Shown here piece after piece: positions 7,834 through 14,015 of a stretch of 32,578 nt of DNA. The notes beneath the pieces are model-generated. The model worked only from the letters and a program-made list of their open reading frames with translations. It did not search any database and was not told the DNA's origin. Position 1 is the first letter of the stretch. Each line of letters starts with the position of its first letter. A program made the position numbers and the translations under genes. Origin of the DNA: Pseudomonadota bacterium (GTDB lineage: Bacteria > Desulfobacterota > WTBG01 > JAPLJA01); the NCBI GenBank assembly GCA_026388815.1, contig JAPLJA010000148.1, forward strand, positions 1 through 32,578, read 5' to 3'.

Positions 7834-8985
7834 CTACGCCTCAACTGTTTTAGTTATCAGTTCAACCATCTGATCAAGCTTTCCAGTAAAAAGATCGTAA
7901 CATTTTGCCTGTCTTACAACCTCTCCCAGGTTCAGGAGTAGTTGTGATGAAGCCTTGTAGTTCTTCATGACCAGAGCATCCTGGGAACGGTTTATCATAT
8001 TTCTCATGAGCTCAACTGCAGCCTTTGATTTTGATATCTCCACAATTGAAGGCTCCCTCTCAAAGTATGGGTCCTCATATGGTGATACGTCATAATAAAT
8101 AATGTTCTGTGGGTATTTCTGGCAGGCTTCTTCAAATTTCTTAATCAATCCTTCTCCCTGTCTGAAGCTGAAACGGTATACCACATAGTGCTCAGTTTCA
8201 TTGCGTGAAATGAGATTGATGCCTGAAAAACCCTTTAAGTCCCTTATGAGCTCATGGTCTTCTTTCGCCAGCATCAGGGAAAAAACTCTTTCTTCTTGCT
8301 TGGATTTTCTGCCGCGCACAAAGATAAAATACTTCCCGATGGCATGTTGTCCTATACTTCCTTTTTCCCAAACATCAATATCAAATAATTTCTTCCCCCG
8401 TTTATCATTCTCTTGAGCAGTGATTGCATGTGGTACATTCTTGAGGATAGCCACACCTTCTTCATTGAGCGAGAGTGTTCTGGGAAAGGGTGAAATACGC
8501 ATGGTTCCCCGCTCGATGGGACAGAATTCATCTGATAGGAATCTGTATCCCTTTCTCACCAGTTCCAGGGTAAGGGTTGTTTTACCAAAGCTGGACTGTC
8601 CAGCGAGAACAATACCATCTTCCCCCTTCGAAACCACACCTGCATGAATGACATAGAAATCCTGGAAAAGATTAGCAATATGCCTGAATATTACCATATA
8701 GGCATGGTTATACATGGGCTCGTTTGCAAAAATGGGATAAGCCTGATCCCGGAAGATGACAAAAGGCTTGTTAAAACGGTTATTGCTTGTTACAACATAA
8801 AACTGATGTTCTACATCATCAGGATGTATCTTAAACCTCTGGTACATCTGGTCAAACATAAATACGACAGCCTCGTCATCAGAGCTGACAGAGAACCGTA
8901 CATTGAGAAGCTGATAGGCACCTGTTAATACGGCCTTCTCCTTGAAGGAAGCTAATTTATTATGGGGGATATGGAAGCTATTCAT
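7834..8985 (-). CDS. HprK-related (HPr kinase-like) P-loop kinase
   Basis: A 383-residue soluble protein with VIHAGVV (H115), Walker A GQSSFGKT at 129-136 and a Walker B-like FLSDEFCPI (D152-E153). The order and spacing match the HprK-related kinases found with peptide-modification genes rather than true HPr kinase: the N-terminal HPr kinase domain and the HprK signature are absent. Members can phosphorylate Ser/Thr of a peptide substrate in lasso clusters. Here the candidate core peptide has a single Thr and no Ser, so Thr33 of the precursor would be a possible target (inference). The gene lies 11 nt after the radical SAM gene and 1 nt before the protease start, so it is part of one operon. 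Confidence 0.8.
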   Translation of the reverse strand: MNSFHIPHNKLASFKEKAVLTGAYQLLNVRFSVSSDDEAVVFMFDQMYQRFKIHPDDVEHQFYVVTSNNRFNKPFVIFRDQAYPIFANEPMYNHAYMVIFRHIANLFQDFYVIHAGVVSKGEDGIVLAGQSSFGKTTLTLELVRKGYRFLSDEFCPIERGTMRISPFPRTLSLNEEGVAILKNVPHAITAQENDKRGKKLFDIDVWEKGSIGQHAIGKYFIFVRGRKSKQEERVFSLMLAKEDHELIRDLKGFSGINLISRNETEHYVVYRFSFRQGEGLIKKFEEACQKYPQNIIYYDVSPYEDPYFEREPSIVEISKSKAAVELMRNMINRSQDALVMKNYKASSQLLLNLGEVVRQAKCYDLFTGKLDQMVELITKTVEA

Positions 8986-8996
8986 GTTTTCAAAAG

Positions 8997-9902
8997 CTAA
9001 TATACAGCGCCCAGCTCTTTTATATCCTCATAAGCAATCCACTTCGCAGGGCTTCTCTGTATGCTTTTTACAAAACAATTACAGTCGATAACTGAATAAG
9101 AATACCCTTTTCGTAAAACCTCCTCGATAATATCGTAGACTAACCCATCATCATACAGATGCATTTCATAGCATTGATACATTTCTGCATCGGGCAACAT
9201 TTGAGATATTTTGCTGACATTATCTTTTGTTATCTCAATCTCACCTAAGTTGAGATGTCTTACTCCCATATCATTAATTATAGGGAGCATCTCAAAAAGT
9301 TTATCCCTGTGAGGTGGCCAAGCCGGGGTCTCAACTGTGATTGCCTTAAAATAATCCACTGCTTTTTCCAAGTTTTTGTATACTTCTTTTGAAAATAATG
9401 ATGCGCCCAGATGGAACCTGATTTCATCAAAACCGAGATCTTTTAGTTCAGAAAAAAGATCTGAATTGGCTAGTACGCCGTTTGTATAGAGATAATACCA
9501 CGGCTTTTTCCCTGTTTGTTTGTCTATGTCCCTGAAAAAATTCATGCACTCCCGAATGATGTCCATATACAGAAGGGGCTCACCGCCGCCGGTAAAACTT
9601 ATCGAACTTGGATTAAATTCTGACAAACGAGAACTACGCAGATAAGCGGCCATGCGCTTTAAGCGCTCCGCTTTATCTGTTTCTTCTTTCATTTTATATG
9701 TACAGTAAGGACAATCTGCATTACATTTTGCTCCTACGATAATGTTCATTCTATATGGGTCTGGATAAAAACAACTACAACAACCAGGAGATATTTTTCC
9801 TCTATGAACGCAATGACCGGCGGCATGATATTCAAGTATCTCGATTTTCTTCTGCCGTTCAAATTTCCTCGTATAGGCTTCCTGTATAGGTATGATTTTC
9901 AT
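8997..9902 (-). CDS. radical SAM enzyme, Cys-rich, second maturase of the cluster
   Basis: A 301-residue enzyme with the radical SAM [4Fe-4S] motif CNADCPYC (C60, C64, C67), followed by FTGGGEPLLY, the SAM-binding GGEP motif. Extra cysteines precede the motif (C31, C41, C42, C44 in a CVHRGKISPGCCSC context) and two lie near the C-terminus (VIDCNCF). They could bind an auxiliary cluster, although a canonical SPASM domain is not visible. No close functional family is recognised. It follows the 29-codon mini-ORF by 1 nt and precedes the HprK-like kinase by 11 nt. Likely role: a radical modification of the precursor peptide alongside the SPASM enzyme (inference from context). Confidence 0.82.
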   Translation of the reverse strand: MKIIPIQEAYTRKFERQKKIEILEYHAAGHCVHRGKISPGCCSCFYPDPYRMNIIVGAKCNADCPYCTYKMKEETDKAERLKRMAAYLRSSRLSEFNPSSISFTGGGEPLLYMDIIRECMNFFRDIDKQTGKKPWYYLYTNGVLANSDLFSELKDLGFDEIRFHLGASLFSKEVYKNLEKAVDYFKAITVETPAWPPHRDKLFEMLPIINDMGVRHLNLGEIEITKDNVSKISQMLPDAEMYQCYEMHLYDDGLVYDIIEEVLRKGYSYSVIDCNCFVKSIQRSPAKWIAYEDIKELGAVY

Positions 9903-9903
9903 C

Positions 9904-9993
9904 TTATGTATAAAGAATATTATAGGTACTTTTAAGGAAGGCCCGCAGCTTAAAGGCTGTCAGATCGTCAGGTGATACGCTCAAAGATTTCAT
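9904..9993 (-). CDS. candidate 29-codon mini-ORF between the two radical SAM genes
   Basis: ATG at 9991-9993 to TAA at 9904-9906 encodes a 29-residue peptide containing SPDDLTAFKLRAFLKS. It starts 6 nt after the SPASM-enzyme stop and ends 1 nt before the next radical SAM start, so it fills the gap exactly, as a translated, coupled ORF would. There is no convincing SD of its own, and the sequence does not resemble the 40-residue precursor. It could be a small accessory peptide, the remnant of a longer gene, or chance. Confidence 0.4.
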   Translation of the reverse strand: MKSLSVSPDDLTAFKLRAFLKSTYNILYT

Positions 9994-9999
9994 GGTTCA

Positions 10000-11379
10000 C
10001 TAAAAACAGTCTTCAGATTTTGCAATGATGGATGACTTTTTGGAGGCTAATTCAAAAATCGTTTTTCGATAGAGTTTCTTTCTAAATGCGCAGAATCTAT
10101 CTGTGTCCCAAATGGTACCTTTCCATTCATTAGCCGTTCCCATGCATCCACCCTGACACAAACTTCTCCAACTGCATCCCTCACATCTCTCTATTACGGA
10201 TTTTCTCTGTCCAAGTGAGTCCACAAGTTCCTCTAAAATTGGAGATTTCCATATTTGGAGTAGCGTCGCTTCCTTGACGTTACCAAGATGGTATTTGTCA
10301 GACATGAACAGTACGCAGGGATAGCAATCTCCTGATGCTGTAATCACAAGGTTTTTTCCGATTGGACACCAGGTTCCGCTCGGTTCTCCTTTTGTTGCGG
10401 AAAGGACGAAACCGCTCAATCCGCTGCTGATCTCGAGCGAAGGATATTCTCTCATTGCTTGAAAAAAGATATATTCGTACAGTCTCTCATAATCTTCTGT
10501 TCCAACATCTGCATTGATTTCATACCAGAGTTCACGCGCCCGGCCAATCCGCCTCAAAGGCAAGAAGCGCACATATTCGATCCCTACTTTATCGGCCAGC
10601 TCGATTACTCGCGGCACATCCCCGATATTATCCTTCATAATTGTCGTGCATAGGTTTAATTTGCCGCCTATCCCACTCTCCTTGAGTAGTCGGATGCCTT
10701 CCATCGCTCTGGCGAAGCTTCCTTTTCCCCGTATAGAATCATGGATGGAAGTATTCGAACCATCAAGACTCACCTGAATTTTTATCCCCAATCCCACAAT
10801 GAAGTCGGCAAGCGACCTATTTATCAATGTCCCGTTGGTGAGAACGGTGATTGTCAATCTTTCAGCCGCATAGGAGAGGATTTCTTTTATATCCTTTTTA
10901 AAGAGCGGCTCTCCTCCGCTGATAGTTATGGCTTCTCCACCCTGACTCACAAGCTGGTCAATAAGAGAGAAAATAGTATCAATCCCCATCTCCGCTTCAT
11001 TGTCATTTGACCCACCCACGTAACAGTGCTTGCAGGCCAGATTACACCGGTAGGTCAGATGAAGAAAAAGACTCTTAAGATAAGGTCGATAATTTGGTTC
11101 CTTGGGATCTCCCAAGAAGTCTGCCTGATCCAATTCCCGGACAAAATTAAATGCATCTTGTTCAATTTTTTCTTTACCAACACCGTACCTACTCGATATG
11201 ATCTTGCAGATCTCAGAAAGTGTGAGTTCTTCTTGACCCAGTTTCATGATCTCAAGACCTACATCATTCACCACCATCCAGATAGGCCTTTCCGGATGGA
11301 TCAACAGATTCAAACTCCCTTCTTTTTCAAGAAGGAATGGGGGTATATGGACGTGAGAGTGAGGGGATATTTCAATCAT
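10000..11379 (-). CDS. radical SAM/SPASM peptide maturase with N-terminal PqqD-like (RRE) domain
   Basis: A 459-residue protein in three parts. Residues 1-95 resemble the PqqD/RRE fold that binds RiPP leaders, with LLIHPERPIWMVVNDVGLEI and the LSEICKII helix. The radical SAM core has CNLACKHC (C112, C116, C119) and ISGGEPLF. The C-terminal SPASM region contains CPIG, GDCYPC, LGNVKEATLLQIW, CEGCSWRSLCQGGC and a final C in RFCAF, for two auxiliary clusters. Such enzymes install thioether, C-C or other radical-derived links in peptides. The ATG at 11377-11379 abuts the stop of the decayed RDD gene and has no SD, so it was probably translationally coupled to that gene. It is the best candidate for the enzyme that recognises the precursor encoded about 0.7 kb upstream. 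Confidence 0.9.
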   Translation of the reverse strand: MIEISPHSHVHIPPFLLEKEGSLNLLIHPERPIWMVVNDVGLEIMKLGQEELTLSEICKIISSRYGVGKEKIEQDAFNFVRELDQADFLGDPKEPNYRPYLKSLFLHLTYRCNLACKHCYVGGSNDNEAEMGIDTIFSLIDQLVSQGGEAITISGGEPLFKKDIKEILSYAAERLTITVLTNGTLINRSLADFIVGLGIKIQVSLDGSNTSIHDSIRGKGSFARAMEGIRLLKESGIGGKLNLCTTIMKDNIGDVPRVIELADKVGIEYVRFLPLRRIGRARELWYEINADVGTEDYERLYEYIFFQAMREYPSLEISSGLSGFVLSATKGEPSGTWCPIGKNLVITASGDCYPCVLFMSDKYHLGNVKEATLLQIWKSPILEELVDSLGQRKSVIERCEGCSWRSLCQGGCMGTANEWKGTIWDTDRFCAFRKKLYRKTIFELASKKSSIIAKSEDCF

Positions 11380-11739
11380 CTAAACTTTGATCACATAGGT
11401 GTCTGCAATCTTATCGTGCCAACCTTGTCGATTATAATCGACCATGACCCAGAAGAATCCGAGGTAAAGGTCTGACCCGAAGCACCAATAAAGTTGTCAA
11501 TCGCAAATGCCAGCAACCTGATCCAGAATCCACCTTTTTCAAGGCTTTGCACCTCGGGCTGAACGATTACTGTAGATTCTATCTCCCGCGACGAAGTACT
11601 TCCTGATTCTATACTGATATTCGGCATGAGGAGGTATAGGCTTATCCGGATTCTTCGGTGCGGCTCCTAAATCATCACCGCATCTCGCACAGATCCTTTG
11701 ATCGTCATAACTGACAAAGCCGCATGTTGGACATCTCAT
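11380..11739 (-). pseudogene. decayed duplicate of the zinc-ribbon/RDD membrane protein gene
   Basis: The minus strand opens with an SD (AGGATAGG) and ATG at 11737-11739, then MRCPTCGFVSYDD and CARCGDD, a zinc ribbon like that of the intact gene at 12448-13176. After a frameshift the reading continues as VQSLEKGGFWIRLLAFAID, nearly identical to the intact protein. It then jumps straight to FIGASGQT, having lost the first two membrane segments, and jumps again to a YLGFFWVMVDYNRQGWHDK tail in yet another frame that ends at the TAG at 11380-11382. So there are two internal deletions and at least two frame changes. The stop codon touches the start of the SPASM enzyme, marking this as the former first gene of the maturase operon. 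Confidence 0.85.
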
Positions 11740-11767
11740 CTTGATACCTATCCTGGAATCGCTTCTT

Positions 11768-11796
11768 AGTTTATCAACGGACTTGAGAAAAATCAA
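11768..11796 (-). promoter_or_regulatory. candidate sigma-70 promoter for the maturase operon
   Basis: On the minus strand TTGATT (11791-11796), a 17-bp spacer and TAAACT (11768-11773) lie about 30 bp upstream of the pseudogene ATG and downstream of the terminator that follows the precursor gene. It would let the maturation genes be transcribed independently of the precursor. Confidence 0.5.
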
Positions 11797-11870
11797 CGAG
11801 CTTCGACTAAGAATTCAATAGAAGTTATACCGAAGACAATCGAACTATACTGTGACGACACTTTTCATGC

Positions 11871-11911
11871 AAAAAAAATGGGCCAGTGCCATAATAGCAC
11901 GAACCCATTTT
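11871..11911 (-). terminator. intrinsic terminator after the precursor gene
   Basis: In minus-strand reading AAAATGGG (11911-11904) pairs with CCCATTTT (11882-11875). An inner GTGC/GCAC stem sits within, and eight T residues end at 11871. It lies about 140 nt after the precursor stop, which would give a short, abundant precursor mRNA and reduced read-through into the maturase genes. Confidence 0.8.
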
Positions 11912-12038
11912 GTATTCACGCTTGTTAGTTTCTCCCCAAAAATCGAAGCTTAGTTAGTTACGTTCGATTGTACCTGGAGAAGCTATTGCCGTACCCCTCT
12001 TGTATTTATTTATAAAGACGGATTATTAAGGCGTATAC

Positions 12039-12072
12039 CCAACTGGGCAGGTTACACATTTCCAACTGGGCA
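12039..12072 (-). repeat. 11-bp direct repeat at the 3' end of the precursor gene, 23-bp period
   Basis: TGCCCAGTTGG (minus strand) occurs at 12062-12072, where it encodes the C-P-V-G of the core, and again at 12039-12049, just past the stop. The 23-bp period is not a multiple of three, so the second copy is out of frame with the first. Confidence 0.85.
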
Positions 12073-12174
12073 CGGAGTCGGTGCGCAAGCCTGAGCTGGC
12101 CCTACCTCATCGAGAATATCATCATTTGAATACGTTATCAACTTTGGTGCCTCGTAACTTAATTTCTCTTCCAT
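12052..12174 (-). CDS. candidate RiPP precursor peptide, 40 residues
   Basis: ATG at 12172-12174 with a near-perfect SD (AGGAGG at 12181-12186, 6-nt spacing) opens a 40-residue ORF ending in TAA at 12052-12054. The N-terminal part is acidic and leader-like (MEEKLSYEAPKLITYS, then DDILDEVGPAQA). The last 11 residues, CAPTPCPVGNV, hold both cysteines, all the core Pro and the only core Thr. Leaders with a P-K-L-I-x-Y motif are common for RRE-dependent enzymes, and the AQA before Cys30 resembles a signal-peptidase-type A-x-A cleavage site. It has its own promoter and terminator and lies upstream of two radical SAM enzymes. The product class and modifications are unknown; calling it a precursor is inference from size, composition and context. 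Confidence 0.75.
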   Translation of the reverse strand: MEEKLSYEAPKLITYSNDDILDEVGPAQACAPTPCPVGNV

Positions 12175-12447
12175 TTTCTTCCTCCTATTAAGACTGATTA
12201 TCCTCTTTTTCTCTACTTACTTTATAGTGTTGTTTCGTTTATATGTCACATTTGCCTTAACTAATGTTTTTTGTCAAGGGTTATTTTTATTTTTTTTATT
12301 CAATTTTTTCAAAGCGAATACATTCTTTGATCTCTCCGTTTTCAATCACTTTCTTGCATCTCTAGTTGATTCGTATCGCTTAGCAACAATATACATATTT
12401 AATTATTTATTGTCAAATAAAATTTTCCATCATAGTGAATAATTTTT
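12175..12447 (-). other. AT-rich leader region upstream of the precursor gene
   Basis: This is 273 bp without a convincing gene. It holds the promoter at 12388-12416, an approximately 205-nt untranslated leader and the SD at 12181-12186. Within it, minus-strand codons starting from a GTG near 12340 read as a 17-codon stretch (IENGEIKECIRFEKIE, then stop) that looks protein-like and may be the tail of a lost gene. A second TTGACA (near 12273) lacks a good -10. Confidence 0.5.
12388..12416 (-). promoter_or_regulatory. sigma-70 promoter of the precursor gene
   Basis: On the minus strand a perfect TTGACA (12411-12416), a 17-bp spacer and TATATT (12388-12393) give one of the strongest promoter matches in the window. 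The inferred start site is near 12381, leaving a leader of about 205 nt before the precursor ATG. Confidence 0.7.
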
Positions 12448-13176
12448 CTACACTCTCACCACGTAGGTATCAGCAATCTTGTCGTGCCAGCCCTGGCGGT
12501 TATGGTCAAAGACAATCCAGAAGAACCCGAGGTAGAAAAAGATGCTTGAGACAAGATACCCTACCCACCGTAAAAATGCCTGCCCATAGCTTACAGGTTC
12601 TCCATTGGTCTGGACAACCTTGAGACGGCAGATCATTTTCCCGATTGTCTGACCGGAAGTTCCAATAAAATAAGTATAATAAATCATTGTCATGATGACC
12701 AGGATAAGAACATACGGAAACGTAACGACCTCACCAAGTCTCTCGATGAAGTCCCCTTCAAAAGGCGAATAATTCATCCCGACACCAAGAGCTCCGACAA
12801 TAAGAAGCGCTATTGAGATGACGTAAATAACAATTTTGTCAATTGCGAATGCCAGGAACCTGATCCAGAATCTACCTTTTTCAAAGCTTTGTACGTCATT
12901 CTGCATGGATGGTTCTGCCCTGAGCACATTTTCTGGCAATCCCTGTAAACTGGCTTGATCAAGCTCATCAAGCGACTGTATGATTGATTCCATGGTCTGG
13001 GTGAGATCTGGCGGGGTAAAGGGCTTTGAGCCATTTTCCTCACCAGAAATGTCAGTATCCAGCGGTGCAAAAGTTTTTTCTGAAGGAAAGTTCTTGAGGA
13101 CGCTCATTTCCCCGCCACATTTCGGACATACTTCAGTATTATCATTTACAATAAAATCACAATGCGGACAATTCAT
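12448..13176 (-). CDS. zinc-ribbon and RDD-domain membrane protein
   Basis: A 242-residue protein. It begins with a zinc ribbon (CPHC at residues 3-6 and CPKC at about 17-20), followed by a polar linker of about 85 residues. An RDD domain starts at FEKGRFWIRFLAFAIDKIV, with Arg and Asp in the expected first membrane segment, and the further segments are YVISIALLIVGALGVG, FPYVLILVIMTMIYYTY and LVSSIFFYLGFFWIVF. The family motif GTSGQTIGK precedes the third segment and a WHDK motif closes the protein. RDD proteins are poorly defined inner-membrane proteins, some linked to ion or solute transport. It has its own promoter and heads the accessory locus. A decayed copy sits in front of the SPASM gene, so an RDD protein was probably a standing member of this system. 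Confidence 0.85.
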   Translation of the reverse strand: MNCPHCDFIVNDNTEVCPKCGGEMSVLKNFPSEKTFAPLDTDISGEENGSKPFTPPDLTQTMESIIQSLDELDQASLQGLPENVLRAEPSMQNDVQSFEKGRFWIRFLAFAIDKIVIYVISIALLIVGALGVGMNYSPFEGDFIERLGEVVTFPYVLILVIMTMIYYTYFIGTSGQTIGKMICRLKVVQTNGEPVSYGQAFLRWVGYLVSSIFFYLGFFWIVFDHNRQGWHDKIADTYVVRV

Positions 13177-13204
13177 ATTATTATAAAGCTGCTAATCTGA
13201 AAAA

Positions 13205-13233
13205 ATTATATCAAGATTCCCACGAGAAATCAA
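13205..13233 (-). promoter_or_regulatory. sigma-70 promoter for the RDD gene
   Basis: Minus strand: TTGATT (13228-13233), a 17-bp spacer and a perfect TATAAT (13205-13210), with the start site predicted about 20 nt upstream of the RDD ATG at 13176. Transcription would begin after the rsmE gene, separating the accessory locus from rsmE. Confidence 0.7.
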
Positions 13234-13254
13234 TTGGATGTATAATGATATAAC

Positions 13255-13995
13255 TTAGCTTAAGTCTCCCCACTCGTACTGGATAATGCTTAATAAGGTG
13301 AGAGCTGCGGTTTCAGTTCTCAGGATTCTCCTGCCCAGGTGGACAGGGATGCATCCAATATTTTTCAGCAGGTCTACTTCCCCCGGTGACAAGCCGCCTT
13401 CTGGGCCGACGAAAAAACAGATACCAGAAACCGAGGAGCTTTTTCGAAACAAATCTTTAATTTTTCTCTCCCTTTCGTCCTCCCAGAGAACAAGCTTGAG
13501 AAAACCATCCCTTACCTGTTCAACCTTTCTTATCATCTCATCAAACGTAACAGGTTTTCCCACACACGGCACTTTCGTCCTTCCTGACTGCCGTGCTGCC
13601 TCAAGCGCAATCTTTTCCCAGTGCATAACCTTTTTGTTCAGAGTTTCATCTTTCCATCGCGGGATAGTCCGGGAAGAAAAAAAGGGGGTTATTGAACTCA
13701 CTCCGAGTTCCGTCGTCCCCTTTACAATAATGTCCATCTTGTCTGCCTTTGGTATACCCTGAAACAGGACAAGCTCAAGGGGTGACTCTGCCGGAGGATC
13801 ATATTTCTCCAGTATTCTTATCTGAACATCATTCCTTAAAACTCTTTCAATTATGCCCAGATATTCCTCCCCACTCCCGTCAAAGAGTATTATATTTTCA
13901 CCCAGCCGTACCCTGAGTACCTTCGCAAGATACCGCACCGGTTCTCCACGGATTGTCGTGAGATTCCCTTCTGAACTGACGTTCTCTACGAACAA
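13255..13995 (-). CDS. rsmE: 16S rRNA (uracil-1498-N3)-methyltransferase RsmE
   Basis: A 246-residue SPOUT-class methyltransferase. The N-terminal PUA-like part has RYLAKVLRVRLGENIILFDG. The catalytic half has FQGIPKADKMDIIVKGTTELG, EKIALEAARQSGRTKVP, the knot glycines in FFVGPEGGLSPGE and LGRRILRTETA at the C-terminus, all diagnostic for RsmE, which methylates U1498 in the 30S decoding centre using SAM. The start is uncertain. The TTG at 13993-13995 gives M-FVEN, but upstream in-frame codons read HRKHRLFVE, as in many RsmE N-termini, without an ATG/GTG/TTG. It lies 20 nt after the sigma-54 regulator stop and is probably co-transcribed with it. Confidence 0.93.
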   Translation of the reverse strand: MFVENVSSEGNLTTIRGEPVRYLAKVLRVRLGENIILFDGSGEEYLGIIERVLRNDVQIRILEKYDPPAESPLELVLFQGIPKADKMDIIVKGTTELGVSSITPFFSSRTIPRWKDETLNKKVMHWEKIALEAARQSGRTKVPCVGKPVTFDEMIRKVEQVRDGFLKLVLWEDERERKIKDLFRKSSSVSGICFFVGPEGGLSPGEVDLLKNIGCIPVHLGRRILRTETAALTLLSIIQYEWGDLS

Positions 13996-14015
13996 ACGGT
14001 GCTTACGGTGGATGG

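Noticed and set aside
11026-11475. 149-codon plus-strand ORF opposite the SPASM enzyme start and pseudogene
   Set aside because: Antisense to a clear radical SAM/SPASM gene; its residues show no domain and it spans a pseudogene border.
11797-11971. MITE-like insertion between precursor and maturases
   Set aside because: The inverted repeats cross rather than forming outer termini, and no target-site duplication is seen.
3002-12174. Lasso-peptide cluster
   Set aside because: HprK and NTP_transf_5 fit, but no B1/B2 protease or asparagine-synthetase-like cyclase is present, and the precursor lacks the usual Gly/Ser-1 and Asp/Glu-8 ring pattern.
12227-12442. 71-codon plus-strand ORF in the precursor leader
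   Set aside because: Phe-rich translation of AT-rich promoter DNA on the opposite strand; no SD.
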